Assembly: GCF_040807025.1 (NCBI RefSeq)
Contig: NC_090981.1
Span: forward strand, 37,427,817 to 37,491,816
Direction of reading: 5' to 3'
Length of the DNA stretch: 64,000 nt
From: Struthio camelus
Taxonomy: Eukaryota; Chordata; Aves; Struthioniformes; Struthionidae
The position numbers were made by a program, and so were the translations under genes. The first letter of the stretch is position 1. Each line of letters opens with the position of its first letter. Positions 1 to 24,702 of the stretch are shown piece after piece. The notes under the pieces are model-generated. The model ran no database searches. It worked only from the letters and a program-made list of their open reading frames with translations, and was not told the origin of the DNA.

Positions 1-1714
1 GCCATATACATTTAGAAAATGTAGAGATAATAATTGTGGTTTATTGTTAAGCTGTCTGCCAGGGGATGCAAGTCTCATTTCGTTCTGGCTGCAAAGGAAA
101 TACTGTAGAATGTAAGTAATACATGTAAAACCTTAAGACAAAAATGTTAGTCAGAAACTCTTCAAAATCAATTGCAGAAATTGTAATGCTTTCTGTTGTA
201 CTAGCTAAACAAAGTATCTATGTCAGTACTTTTCAGATGGCACACATTTGGCAGTCACTGACAATTAATAGTATATTTGAAAGCTTTAGATTCCTTTTCA
301 TAATTTAGAAAAATACCACGGAGCATCTAAACTATTATACCTAATCATTCTTCCCAAAAGTTTTTATCTGATGCCACCTCCTAGGAAACCTACAGAATAA
401 CTACATCTGTTTTCCCATCACCTTCCCCAAATGACATTTACTCCAATATTTACCCCTAAAAAATTGTAATTTTTTTTATCATTTCTACACTAAATATATT
501 TAAAGAAATGCTATCATTGGTTTGTTTTTTGGCAGTTTACTTTGTTTTTTCCCCTTTATTTATAGCACATATAGAAGACGGAAAATATTTTTATTTCCCT
601 ATTAATTATGGTTTTTTTTCACTTAGCAAACACTGAAATGTCTGCTTGTTGTTTTTTATTCTATTTGTTTATTGATTTTATGGAGCGAGCATTATCCTGC
701 AGTTAAAGCACTGGATTGAGTTTACGGTCATTTCCTGAAACATCCATGGAATTTTGCATGAGCCACTTGCTGATTATTTCTTAGTGCTTTCGTTTCTATC
801 TGTTACACAGAAAAATGTAACATATCCCAATTTTATTGCAATGTTCTGAGGATAAGTTCATAAATACTTGCAAGGTTCTCAGCTGCTCTTCGATCTGGGC
901 ATCCATGGAGATAGACATGGCAAATACCAAATGCAGTAGCAAATGAAATAGCAAATGACCTAGTAATTACCATCTCGCCATTATTATTGTTGGTGATGTC
1001 AGCACACTTCTCAAAAAAAAGAAGTTTCTCACCAACATTAGTTCATCTTGGAGCCCTATCCTGTCTAAAAAGCTGCTAAATTAGTGCTGTAGTATAGTTT
1101 TGGAAAAACATTATTCTACAGGAAACTTCCTCTTAGGAGGGAAGTAAAACTCAGTCCTTGACAGCCTAGGTCTCATGACTGCATGTCAATCATTTTTCCT
1201 ATCCTTTGAAAATTCTTGAGATTTCCTCATTCCTCAAGAAGGCAGATAGAGGTTTGAGATGGGAGAGAAGCTGAAGACAGTTTGAGTCTGGCACCAAATT
1301 TAAATGAATTTTGAGTGTTCAGTAAGATTGATGAGGCCTAGCATGAGAACAAAGACAGGATGGCTAATGGGAATGACAGTTGCTACATACAAGGTAGAAG
1401 TAAAAATAAAGTATTGTTATATGTTAAAATGTGCATCCTTCTCCATCCCAAAAGAACTCATACATAACGCTGCAAGTTCAGTAGCCAGGATTTTTTCTGA
1501 ATGAATCTACTGAGACAGGACAGGACTTTAAGATAAAAGGAGATAAGTCTAGCACAAATACTCAGGAAGAAGTGTTGCAAGAGTATGCTAAGTATATTAA
1601 TTTATTATTTCTTCATTCAAAATTTAAGATAGAAAGGTAAGTGGAAAATAGGATAAAATGCACTGTGAGATTATCTATATACATTATGCTGAGCCAACCT
1701 AACATCTTTCATTA

Positions 1715-2930
1715 TTAACCAATTCCCTGGACAAAGGAATTACAGTAGATTTCATTTACATATGGAATCTAGGAAAGCATCTCTTTTTCAGTAAAGCATT
1801 TGGCATGATTTCAAGTGGAAACTTAAAATGGAATGGATGAGAATTAATACAAAGATAGTTAATGGACAATAGTTTAGTAACAAAAAGGTGCCAGACAGAT
1901 GGGAATTAATTAGTGGACTTCCTTGGGACTAATCTCTTCTAATATTTCCATTAGTGACCTTGTCAAAAAAAATCAGAGTATGTCAAACACACTTGCTAGG
2001 GACACAGGTTTAGAATGTGAAGCAGAATATTCACATCATTCAGCATAGGAATTAAAACAATTTAACATCCCTCCGAGGTCAATGGAAGTAAAGAGAGGGG
2101 GTTTTTGAGTAGATGGTCCAGAGTGGGATTCCAGCTTACATCTTCTGAAACACCTCCTGGAGAATATGCTTTTTCTGAGAAAATCAAGCTCCTTACTTAG
2201 CAGGTAAGTTGGATGATGTTGCATTGTTGAGGTTGAAAAGGTTCAGGATAGCATTTAGGTAAAACCAGATGATCTTGAGAGACAGAACAATAGAGAAAAG
2301 ATGTTATTTAATAGTTTGAAGTACAAAGTCATGTGTTCACCTATTAATCAGAATTTGTTCTAGGAACTTTGAGTCCACATTGAAAATGACAGAGGGGAAA
2401 AACAAAATCCAAAAAATAACACCTGAGACCATTTGTTGATGGTAGGATGACTGTGATCTAATGAAGGCATGACACAAAAAAAATAAACACAATCTAAATC
2501 AGGAACACTTCCTTCAGCAGAGAGAGGGAAGTGTTAATGCCATTCTCCAGAGCTATGCTAAGATGTTAACCAGGTTCTCACATACAGTCCTAATCAAAGG
2601 CAAGGAACTCAGACTGGACCTAGTGAAGAGAAAGTATATTTAGATGGTCTGAGAAATAGAGTCTGTCTTACAGAAAACTAAAAGCACTTTGCTAACAAAC
2701 TGTGGGCTAACGGGAAGGGAGAAAATCTTTTCACGTTAATGAACTATGCTGCTACAAACTCAAAAGTTCTTAACCTTGCCAGGAATGAACGTAGACTGAA
2801 AAGTAGGCTACGGACCTTTAGGACAAAAGATTCTAGGACAACCTTCCACTGGGAGTACTGGGTCCAAACAATCTACCAAGGTTTAAGACAGAACCTGAAA
2901 CTTATGAATGAGCTTAAATGATAGCAGTGC
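1715..2930 (+). mobile_element. Ancient CR1-family LINE relic (ORF2 RT region to 3' part)
   Basis: Decayed non-LTR retrotransposon. Near 1,789 the + strand encodes an FSKAF string resembling reverse transcriptase motif A of CR1 elements (usually SKAFDTV). Near 1,912-1,965 the DNA still follows the conserved CR1 run coding for SGVPQG...GPLLFN(I)FIND, with gaps. Further downstream (about 2,280-2,900) the text resembles the C-terminal ORF2 region and 3' part of CR1/L3-like elements as I remember the consensus. It has many stops and indels, so it is old and dead. Boundaries are approximate and subfamily is not assigned. No coding capacity remains. Confidence 0.6.
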
Positions 2931-5900
2931 ATGGGGAAGCATACATAGCTAAATCAGTCATGATCTTCAGTACTATCTTCCTCGGACAGAGTATTAATTT
3001 CTACTTACTACAGCTTTTTTCCTTTGTAGCTATTCAAGTCAATAGAACAGCCACACAAAGTTGTTGCCCAAGCCAATGGCATCAAGCCACAAATCTCTGC
3101 TTGGGCGTACATCAGCTCCTTTTGTTTGTCATTCTAGATGGCTGTAGTATTACAGGCTGTATCATTCCCTTGTGTCTGGCCCTGTCCACTAGAGGAAATT
3201 TGCCCATGAGCATTCATCACAAACTTCAGTTATCTGGCTTTGTATGAGGAAAAAGACTATATACTGTCCTTGCTAATGCCTAGGGTCTTGATGAGTGAAT
3301 CCTATTCTCCCAAAGTGGTCATCGAGTGGATTGCAGCAGACAAATATAAAGTTCCCGGATGGCTCAGCACAGTGATGGAGCCCTAAATAATTTTTGAGAG
3401 GCATTCTGAAATCCTCAGATAAAAGATGTTATATAATGTGCAAATTTTAAAAAAAATAAGTAAATATACCCACTCATTAAAGAAATGAAGAGAAAAGCTC
3501 ATTGAAGAGCTACTTCAGAACACTAATGAAGTCTAACAAAGAACTATTTTCAGAGTACTGTAGACCATGAAGTTGATGGGAGATGCCGGTTTGATGATGC
3601 AGATGATCCATGGTATTGGCATGTGGGACTTTTCATTGCTTTGAACAGTGTTCATTCTTCAGGCGCTAGGAACAAGTGAGACAGGGAGCATATCCTAGTT
3701 AATACATACTTACAGTAAAGGGGTAGGGAATGATTTGGTCCCTCATAGTTGAAATACCATAGGCTGTTGGGAGTGAACAAATCTCTTAATTTCTTGACCA
3801 GAATTTTACAAATCTTCCTTTAATTCATATTCCCTTCTCTTCATCTTCAGAGGAAAAAAAAAAGACAAATGGCTGATAAGCATCTTATTCCCAATGCAAG
3901 GGTGGTGTGGAAAGATACTAACGTCATCTCCTTTCCTCTTTGCAAAAATGACTGCCCTTTAACAAAGGAGATGCAAGAGAAAGAGGCAGAAGGAAGTAAG
4001 CCAAACAAGCAAACAAGACATTTCTAAAGTACCAGGGGAAGTTATTGCAGTAGTTGGAAATGGAGATCTTTACTATCCAATCTTTTAAGTAACTACACAA
4101 ACTACACAAGACAGGTCAGGATTTGTCTCTCAGTGAAGGATTCTGGCTAAGATGAGATATAAAACCACAAATATAGCAACATTTTTAACTTAGAGGTTTA
4201 TTTTCATTTAGGAACTCAGCTCTGCATAGAAATTATGCAATTCCAACACTACAAATAGATTATTTATATATTAAGGAACAATGTAAAATGAGTAAATACC
4301 ATAAAGCAACTAAATTAGTTTAACTATTGCATGCAAGGAAGGAGTCTCGACTCTGATGGCCTTGTCCATTGTCAGCTTTGGAAAGAGTTATTTTCCAAAT
4401 TCTACATTATTTCATTTATTTAAAAATATAAAGTATCACTATACTTCATAATAAATTTAAAACTGCTACTGATCATGTCTCTGCCACGAGCTTTGGGAGA
4501 GGTAACAAATGCTCAAACTTGTCTCTCGGTCCAGTTTGTCTCAGCCGAATAATGAAGGCTGTGACTCTAATAAGAAAAAGAGAACCTTTCTGAGCACTTT
4601 TATTAATACATGAAGGTCTCAGGCCCATTTGTCAACTCCAAATGCTTCCAGCTCTTCTGGTTTGCTCTTATTCCAGCAGGTACGGAAGAATCAGAATCAG
4701 ATGCGTAGCATCCAATTCCTTTATCTATCTGTGGCATTTAGACCAGAGGACAAAAACTCACATGACCAGCGCAGAAGTAGTTTTGTCTGCTTTCACATGG
4801 TCATTGTTGCCAGGGTAACCACTTCCTCTGTAATCCGTGTGTTCAGCCTGTCTATCTCACTTTCCATTATCATTGCCTCTTAGAGAGACAACATCACAGC
4901 ATGGCGTAAGGACAGGGACAAGGATGAAATTGGCACACTACCCTTTCATATACTGGGTACTCAAATATAAAGGGTTCTCGGTATGCCATGACAAAAAGCA
5001 CATCAAATAATCACATAAAGTAATCCTAAGTTTAATTTTTTTTTAATACCTCAGTACTGGAAAAAGAGCTTATGGATCTCTGCAGGCTGTACCCGCAGGA
5101 TCAACAAAATTGATCTTTAGTAAAAGCAACCTATCCTTATCTTTTTCAATCATGTCCTAGAGCCCTGTGCAATTACATAACAATTTGAAATAAGACCTCA
5201 GAAAGAACTTTAGCAGCAAATACTCATAAAATTTGGGGGAGTTCGCATTGAAACTTATCTTTGCAACAACCTTTTCCCCTTATATTAAAGTGTACAAAAG
5301 CCTCAGCTCTGAACACTGTATATACTGTAAAATGAAGATCTAGAACTTCATCTGCTATAGCTCAGATTTATTTACAAAAGTGCTAATTCAACACACACAA
5401 TTCCTGATCAACATGCTATCTTGGCTTCCGTGACCATAAATCTTAAAGAAAGTGTTTCCAAAGTTGAAAAAAATAAATCAGAGGCGTCCAACACATAGCA
5501 TCTAAGCTGGAAGTGGCCTACTGGACATATTTATGTGGCCTTCAGGATATTTCCTTATTTTGCAGTATCTAAGCTCTCTCATTTTAAAAGTAAATTTCAA
5601 ACACACTTGGTTGCAAATAAATCCTGGCAAACATGCAGCAATAGTGCTTTCTGAATATGAAGACAGTTGCAGTTTATGGCTCAGGGGTGCAAACCCTCAG
5701 ACTCATCTTAATTTTAGAGTACAATCAGTTCAGAAATCCAGTAATGACTTTTCAGTATCAGCATCAATAATTTAATTATATCCGTATCAGATTACAGACT
5801 GGGAGTGAAAGTGGGCAGAAGGAATGGAGTTGTGAAGAAATGAAAAAGCAATGTCAAGAAGTATCAAGGCCAAGTCAGGAAGGGAAAGAGAGAAATTGAG

Positions 5901-8701
5901 AAGGAAAATCAAGAAACAAGCAATGAGAGCAGCCATAATTTCTCAATGAACGATTCGGGACATGTCAGTGAAGAATGGCAAAAATAACAACTACTTCACT
6001 ATATAAAAGTCAGCTTTGGCCCTTGGTCTTTAGGAAAATCTTCAGATATTCTGCACTGTATCAAAAGGACTATGCAATTCTGACTGCCCAGAGGAATTCA
6101 GTGAATTCATTCAGGGAATGATGTGATGCCCTTAATTTAAAAATAAACAAACATATCTGCCTTAGCATATTTAACTTTTGTTCCCTTAATTTCTGATTTC
6201 TTTGAGACTATATATTTAATGTGCTTTTGAAGTCATACATTACTAAATGCAAAAGACTTTCTTTGAGATTTACAAAATGCAAAGGTCAGGAATTTCAAAA
6301 TGTTGTTTCTGGTGCCTTTTCCCTTATTTAAAGCCTGTGTTTCAGCCCAGAATTCTAATGCTTATGTCCTCAAATTGCATATGCAATGTAAGTGAATTAT
6401 AGCTACATTCATATATATTTTTGTACTGGTTTGAATGACCAACATATTTTGCTATACTAACAGAGAATAGTGATATCAATGAGAGCAAATCAAAAATAAA
6501 GTAAAAAGCATAAGCAAGAGAGGCAAGAATCTAGTTCTAACCGCTATTTCAGTTTCAGTACAATTAATAGTCAGATGAAGTAAAGTCAAGCAGAAGTCAC
6601 TATGATACTAATTCACATATTCAACAGAGTGAAGACTAAAACATAGTATTTCAAACAGTAAATTTAGGACTACTGACAAATTCTCAGTAGCATTAAATAT
6701 AGCAAATATTAAAATCATTTTAATATGGGATATGGTAATAAATTTCTGAGTTGTGTTTTTCCCTCTCACGCTTCTAACCCTCTCCAAGAACATCAACAAC
6801 TTTAATTCCTTCTTCCTTTGAATGTATTACCATCTTGCTAGGCTACATAAGAAGAGTTAGTATCCGCTCTTGGGCTTAATAAGAAATTAATTAGCCTTAT
6901 TTGCAAATGAATTATGTGAAAACTGATTTATCTCTCTCTAAGATCACTAAGAATTGGGCCACTGATCTGAATGGAAACAGCCTTAACCCCCTGATTTCAA
7001 AAATGTTAGGCTCCTGTAAAGAACCTGAGATGAGGAAAATACACTCAATGACAACAGTTTGAAACTATATGTACCTGAAGGCAATTTTCCTTGGCAATAG
7101 CTTCACAAAACCCCAATTTTCTGACCTTATAAAAATTTAAATAGGCTATTTTTAATACCCCGTCAAATAATTTTGTTTTATTATTATATCACAGGTTAGC
7201 TCTGTTTTTTTTACCTTTCCCACATCTTGAATAATTTTTCTCTCATTATTTGGGGAAGTGCAGCTCCTCTGAGCTCTTCCACAGTTTTAGAAAATATGTA
7301 ACAACAATTTTTCTGCATTTTTCCTATCTTTGATTTATGATAGTAAAAACACTGTAATGTGCATTATATATAATAAGCATGGTTTATATCCCCTTTAGAG
7401 TATCAGCATAATTCTTTAACAGTCAGAAGCCATTGTACAGCACTTTTCATTTCTAATTGTTAAAAAAAAGTAGGTTAATTAGCATCAACCTCAACTGAAA
7501 TATGGGAAATCTGAAGAGAAATCATGTGTCCCATGTCAGATGGTGAGTCAGCAACACAGGTCCTAACTTCTAATTCCTGATCTACTGGATTGTACGTTAA
7601 GAACCAAACTTTGTCCTTCATGGAGGTTGACAGGAACATAATTCTGAGTAATTGTTTAGATTTAAGTTACAACTTTATCGTGGCATTGTACATTTTATTA
7701 TGATTTGAACAGAGAAGGTAAATTTTTGGGCAAAAATACTGAAAATCCTTCTCCTCTTCCAAACATTCCATAAACAAACAAGGAAAAGGAAACCACACAT
7801 TACATTGCTTGATCCCAACTCTTTGTTCTCTATAGGCTTAAGTAAAAACATTTTTATTTTTTTCTCATACATTACTAGAGAAAAAAAACTCCTGTTGAGG
7901 ACATAACTATGGCAACAACAGCACCAACAAGAGCAGAGTTACATGTGAATCTAGCTGTAATGAAGATTGGAAAAATGAAGAGTTTTTTCAAGATTCTTGT
8001 GATCTAAGCATGAGAAAGCATTGTAAAGAGACAGTAAGAACCTCTCTGGCTCACGCTCAATGCAAGGGAAGTTTTAGTTTGAATTTAAATAATGGGTTAC
8101 TCAACCTATTCCTAGTAACTAGCAAGGAGAGAACATTTTCAAAATACTAGAAAGACAGCAGCTATTTTTATATTTGAGTCCCATGTCACAGGTCCATTTC
8201 ACCTAACCTCCCTTGAGGCAAAAAGGACATCACACTGTCAAAAAATCCAGGCAGATTTGGCTTGTGAGTATGAATCACACTGGGGAAGGGGTGGAATAGG
8301 GAGTCATAGTAAGAGCACTTGTGAGAAGACCTCAAATGTGCAAACGTGACAGAACTCAACCAGCTGCTGTTTTGAAGAGCTAAAGGTCTGAGGATTCGGA
8401 AGCTAGAAAGAATCCAGGGAGGTAGAGAATTACAAAATTAGATGAAATGAGAGAAAGAGAGGAAGAAATGCTATTCCAGGAGTGCCAACATGTCTTATTC
8501 AGCATTACCATTTGTTCTCTTCCTAAACTTCCTCCCAAAGAAGGAAGCTTTTATATTGCTTCTTCATGCTATATAACTAAGTTCTGGAAGCTTTGGGGAA
8601 GATTGTCCATCAAAGAAGAAAGCACTGTAAGGGGTCCACACTGCATATTATGAGGAGCACATATGTTTGCTCAGCAGGTGGTACCCACATTTCTACATCT
8701 T

Positions 8702-8731
8702 TCTGATGTTAGAGCCTTCTCTAACATCAGA
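8702..8731. repeat. Perfect inverted repeat, 13-bp arms, 4-nt loop
   Basis: The left arm TCTGATGTTAGAG (8,702-8,714) is exactly complementary to CTCTAACATCAGA (8,719-8,731), with CCTT between. It is intergenic with no poly-T terminator or gene context that would suggest function. It could be a cruciform-prone site or the product of a small inverted duplication. Confidence 0.85.
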
Positions 8732-10869
8732 CCACACTTCTCTTTCCATGCAAACTTCAAATCCTTCACCTCCCATCACACACTTTTCACCAAAACTGTT
8801 CTCAAGGGAACTCTTATCTTCCAATAAATGGATATAGGTGAAACTTCATCCTTAAAGAGTACTCGGCACTGTTCAGATACTACTGCATCAGGAGGAATCT
8901 CTCTGTAACACGTGTTGATAGAAGCATGTGAGTTATGCTCCACTTCCTATCACGTATTCTAGCTCAAGATCAGCAATTTATTCTTGATTTCTAAGCCAAA
9001 ACAGCTTAAGTCCAAGATGGTGAATGCTATTTATACCTTCAGGTAATTTTTCTGAGTAACTGCTGAGAGCATGTTCAAAAGCCTCGGCAACTGGGTTGTT
9101 TTTATTATCTCACAAGTTTTGCTCTGTTATTTCACTACTTGCTTGCTTCTGAATAAATATACCAGCACATGTGATGCTTAACATCAGAAGAAAAAATATT
9201 CATAGTCTGTAAACTTTTACATTTGATTGGATAGAGCAACTGATTAATAACTTACACAGCTACTTATGAAAAATAACACTATTTTTCTAATTCTCTTGCC
9301 TATGGATACTTTGCCCAAGAAGCAGATCTGCATTTCACAATTAAGTTGCTGTATTTTTGAGCTTTAGATTTAGGTTTCTGAAACAATTTCCATTTTTTGT
9401 AGTATCTTTCTCATTTATGTAAACAACTATTTTATTCCTACTCTACACTTTTTTAGTGTAGTCTATGTAATTCTTAGATTGTGTTACTTGCACAAAACTG
9501 CAATCAGACTGCATCATTACTACTTTTTATTAACTGCTTGAATTAAGGGACAATATATTAGAGCAGTGGTGTAGATAAACAGGTTTTGAAGAGTGCTATA
9601 GTTAAAAGCACAGAACTAGAAATTGGGAATTCTGTACATAGCTTTGTAACAGACTTGCATGGAAACGTGGCTGAGTTATTTTATGATCACATTTTCAACT
9701 GTGTCATCTCTCCACTTTCAGCCTAATCTTTAGAATTGTTAATATTACAGGATACCACCTAAAGTTAATATAGTCTGTGATTGCTGGGTACCTCTAAAAT
9801 TATACTCCATGCCCCCTACAAGTAAAGATTCGGAAAAGTGAAAAACCTGAAGCCAAGGAACATTTTTTAAAAACTCTGCTTTAACCTCTCTAGTGCTCTT
9901 TTCCTTTTCAGAAATGGTCATTCTTACTATTATAATCCCTTTCATACAGCAATGATGTGAGATGGCATATGCTCCCTCAATAAAATGACTGATAATATTA
10001 AGGAATGCAATTCTTAGGATTGTCTAATTTGCTCATGGAACCACTATGAAAGGGCACAAACAGAAGTGTTCTCCTTTTGGTATCTTTGGTGTCTAGTTAT
10101 CTGTGGTTCTTGAAAATCAGACTGTATCTTGTTCTACCAACATATTTCAAATTAAAGTTCAACTGTTGTACTTAAATACAAAGAAGTGACAGATTTTGAC
10201 TATGCAGACGCTAAAAATACTTCTTATGTAGTTTAGGAAAAGCAGCTTCCACATTTCAGAGCACCAGAAAGCTACTACTGACCCTGCAAACATCTATATG
10301 TGCGTAACTTGAAGCATCTAATTATCTCATTCATTTCAAACACACGTGCAGGAACACTTAGAATTTGGTCGCCAAAGCAGAGAGTTTATGAAATGCTGTT
10401 TCCATAACTTAATTGGCTATGTAATGATTATTTTTGGGGAGCAAGAGACTACTGAAGAACCTAAGGGAGTATGTATGAACCTGCAGGCTGTTATGGATTA
10501 AACTGAAAGAGAAGCTGAGATCACTGTTACTCTGAAAAAGTTTATTGCTTGCTTTCTGCCAAAATTCTCGTTATTCCTTTATGAGTTTTTCAAGTAAACT
10601 TGAATTTTTAATTTCTGACCTGCAGCTCAGGAGCACCCTATCCGTAGCAGGAACAGCATGTGTGTCAGGATGCTAGTCATTTTTAAATTTAATCTTTTAA
10701 ACAATAATGAAAACAGAAGTCAGAATGGCAAAAGGTTTGCAAAGTAAGATTAGTGGAAAGTTAGTTCTGAAAACTAGGTATGCACCGTCTAGAAAAAATA
10801 ATCTGAATAGAAACTTAAGTATCTGTAACTAGATATCAATGTCATTGGTCTGGTTATTTGAAGGACACT

Positions 10870-11060
10870 GAATAATTATCAAAAATGAAGCAGCAACAGG
10901 GAAAATATGCAAAATATTGGAGAGAACTGTATGATTGGTGAAGCAATGGGACAAGCTACCAAGACAAGTTGTTAAATCACCTTCACAGAGATATTCATGG
11001 AGACTATACATCAAGTTATGGGATATGATTTAACAATAATGAAATCAATCCTGACATTAC
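10870..11060 (+). mobile_element. Probable CR1 3' fragment, degraded
   Basis: The run around 10,938-11,010 (reading roughly 'caatgggacaagctacc', 'gttgttaaatcacc', 'gagatattcatgga') follows the CR1 text that ends ORF2 ('aa.rgggctgcccagg', 'gtggtggagtcacc', 'gaggtgttcaag'). Similarity is modest and recognised from memory of the consensus, so both limits and identity are tentative. No terminal ATTCTATG repeat was found. Confidence 0.4.
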
Positions 11061-13407
11061 GTAGGAGTAGAGACTAGAAGAAGCAGTAGAAGAACATTTC
11101 TTCTCACATATTTCTGTGAAAACTCACCAAGATTGATTTCATTTGGTATAACATAAATGATTTCATACTTTCTTTTTTTGTACTAACTGTATTATTATTT
11201 GATGTTGATAAATTACATGGTTTTATAGCTACTAGAGATGAAAACTAAATAGTGATGTGCTTTGAGAGCAAGAGATTTTCTTTTCAATGTCAGCATACTT
11301 CATGGCACCTTTAAGAAGCTTAAAAAACAGAAAGTTGTGTTTTATAGCTAGGCATTACTGTAACAAAAATGTAAATGTAAGACTGTGATCGTACTATGAG
11401 ATAAAACTTCTGTAACATCGCTGGGAGTGGGGATCTGCTGAAGCCAATAGGCCATGGCAGTCCACAGAAAACAGATAAGAAAGACACTTAGTGGAACTGG
11501 AGCGTACACTTTGCCTTTGCCAGCACTGCAGTGTTGCAGCCTTTAGCATTTCATGTCATGCACAGCTTTCATGCAAGGCAACAAGCCCTTTTGCCACATG
11601 ACTGTTCACAAGGAAAAAAAGTAGTTTTCATTTCCAGGGTTTCCTATAACTTAGAATACTCCATTACGTGCTCACTCTGTGCCAGATCCTCATAAAAGCT
11701 AGTACTTTACTCCACAAAAGGACCCAACAAAGACTATTTTGTGGTGTTCTGCAACTAAAAGCAGTGCCATCAACAAGGAGAAGTATCTGAATCTGATCTA
11801 GCTATTCTCTTTCTCTATGTATTTTGTTCTGTTCTCCGTTTTTAGCTCATGTCTCCTCTTTTCTCCCACTGCCTTTCAAGATATGTATAATACTGTGGAA
11901 AGTCTGAGGTACTGACTATTTCTTCACATCTTAAGCCATTTTTTTTCCTTATCATACCTCTGTCCTTTTCACTATACATATTACTCCTATGGCTTTGAAG
12001 TACTTTCTGTTTTTTTTCCCCCTTCTTCTGGTTTCACTTCTTTTTTCTGTAGCTTTGCTGCAGAAAATGAGCACTGAAAATCTTTAGGATCAGTATTTTA
12101 GATATTTTACATAGCTGACTAAACTTTCAAGTCTTTAGCTTTCTGGAACACATATACATGCATTGCCTCACAAAATAAAAAGTAGTGGTGAATAAAGTCT
12201 TGTTTCAATTTTGAAAGAGCAATTTTTCATCATCACATATAATACAGTTGACATACTTCTGCCTTCCTGCACACATATTCAAACTGAGCTTTAGTCTTCA
12301 GCTTGCAAGGTTAGCTGGATCAAATGCAATTTATCCTTGGGACATCTAGTTGTTGTCTGTGGATCATATGGTGCATTTAGGACTGACTAGCCTGTATTAG
12401 TGTTTTACTTCTGAATGTTAGCCAGCACCTTTCTTGTCTCCTAAACTGATTCTGCCAGTGATTTTAGAATATTTATTATATTCAGCATCCATTATCAGGA
12501 CTATGACAAAGCTTTCAAGTTCCTGGAGCCCAAAGCGGTCATATTTTATTGTAAAAATACTTAAAATTCTCATTGTCTTCTCTATCCAGACCCCTTTTAC
12601 AAGCACTTAGTCAGCTCCCTGACTGGATCAGATAACTGCAGCTGCGTTTTCTGTTCTCAGGCAAACTCTGGTTAAGAAGAGTTCAAGGCTGGGAGCAATA
12701 ACCAATCCACCAGTTCCTTTTTGGCACACCACGTCAATGGCAGCATGTGGCACCCAAGCAGCATGAGCTTAGGGCAATCCTTCTTTCAACCTTGTGGAAG
12801 AGCGGACGCCTATGAGGAAAGCAGCCTTGCAACCTTGGCCTTTTAGCTATTCACAACTGACATGGAGCTGGCCTCCCTGATCAGTCCAGGCTCAAATATA
12901 ACCATGTTGTGTTAAACACCTTGACTTTTGCACTGCAGTCAGAAAAACTCTTGTCAAAATGGGCAGTTAATTCCAACTCCTGGCTGCAAGTGTGAAAGTA
13001 TGGAGAACAGTATCTCTTAAGCCATGATTGACAAATCCATGGCTGTCACATGGAAAATCCCACATTAGATAGGGCTCCTGGTGAACCAGGCAGCATTCAC
13101 ACCATCGAGCCTTCCAGACTCCCCTCACCACTGCACCCTACAGACACACAGCGCGGAAGAAGACTTATGACACCCATCACCATGACTCTGCTTGGAGCAA
13201 TAAACCCAGATCAAATGTCTCCTAATTAACTTTCTTAAAATTACTTCCATGAAAATATCCTGCTCATGGTTTTCACTGCCTGATGTGATTTCACAGAGGG
13301 GTCTTCAAAGCGGATCCCCCACCCGCCGCTTCACGGACGGGCTGGCGGGCGCCAACGGTCGCGGGTCGCCCAACCGCCGCCACAGCGCTCGCGCGCCTCG
13401 GGCGGCA

Positions 13408-13426
13408 ACTACAACTCCCGACAGGC
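13408..13426 (+). promoter_or_regulatory. ZNF143/Staf-like site 1
   Basis: ACTACAACTCCCGACAGGC resembles the known ZNF143 (Staf) consensus ACTACAnnTCCCAGmaTGC. It lies about 280 bp upstream of the CCNH start codon. The left half is a perfect match and the right half differs from the consensus. Confidence 0.55.
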
Positions 13427-13504
13427 TCCGCTCCCCGCGGCAGCGCAGCCTGGCGGGAAAGGCGCGCCCGTCCGCGTGGGCAGGGTTGGGCGGCGAGGCG
13501 CGGT

Positions 13505-13515
13505 GCATGCTGGGG
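13505..13515 (-). promoter_or_regulatory. ZNF143/Staf-like half site 2
   Basis: GCATGCTGGGG on the + strand reads CCCCAGCATGC on the - strand, the right half of the ZNF143 consensus. No ACTACA half is attached, so this is a weaker call than the neighbouring sites. Confidence 0.4.
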
Positions 13516-13554
13516 TCAAGCGCCTTACTCGCAGGGCAGGGCGGGGAAGGCGGT

Positions 13555-13573
13555 GCCCGCCGGGAGCTGTAGT
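13555..13573 (-). promoter_or_regulatory. ZNF143/Staf-like site 3
   Basis: Read on the - strand this is ACTACAGCTCCCGGCGGGC, again an ACTACAnnTCCC element, in opposite orientation to site 1 and closest to the likely transcription start of CCNH. Confidence 0.55.
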
Positions 13574-13692
13574 GGGCGCGGCGTCGCGGTGCGTCACGGC
13601 GCAGGTGGCGTAAGCGCGCCGGTGACGCGGCCGTAAAGCGCGGCGGGGGCAGAGGAGTGGGGCCTGGCCGTAGGGGGGCCGCCGGCGCCATC

Positions 13693-24702
<11,010 letters not shown>

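Larger units (their letters stand above)
1..13299. other. Intergenic region upstream of CCNH
   Basis: AT-rich DNA with no gene I can support. The open frames here are short (up to about 110 codons), have no recognisable domain, and do not join across splice sites into a known protein. Recognisable contents are an old CR1 relic (about 1,715-2,930), a probable CR1 3' fragment (about 10,870-11,060) and a perfect 13-bp hairpin at 8,702-8,731. The last few hundred bases before 13,300 remain AT-rich until the sharp rise in GC at the CpG island. Enhancers or non-coding transcripts cannot be excluded from sequence alone. Confidence 0.7.

Noticed and set aside
2504..2535. Inverted repeat AACACTTCC/GGAAGTGTT
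   Set aside because: Lies in the old CR1 relic with a 14-nt loop; the right arm matches the CR1 text, so the pairing is probably accidental.
2918..3247. 109-codon + strand open frame
   Set aside because: Follows a decayed CR1, has no recognisable domain or promoter context, and is the length expected by chance in low-GC DNA.
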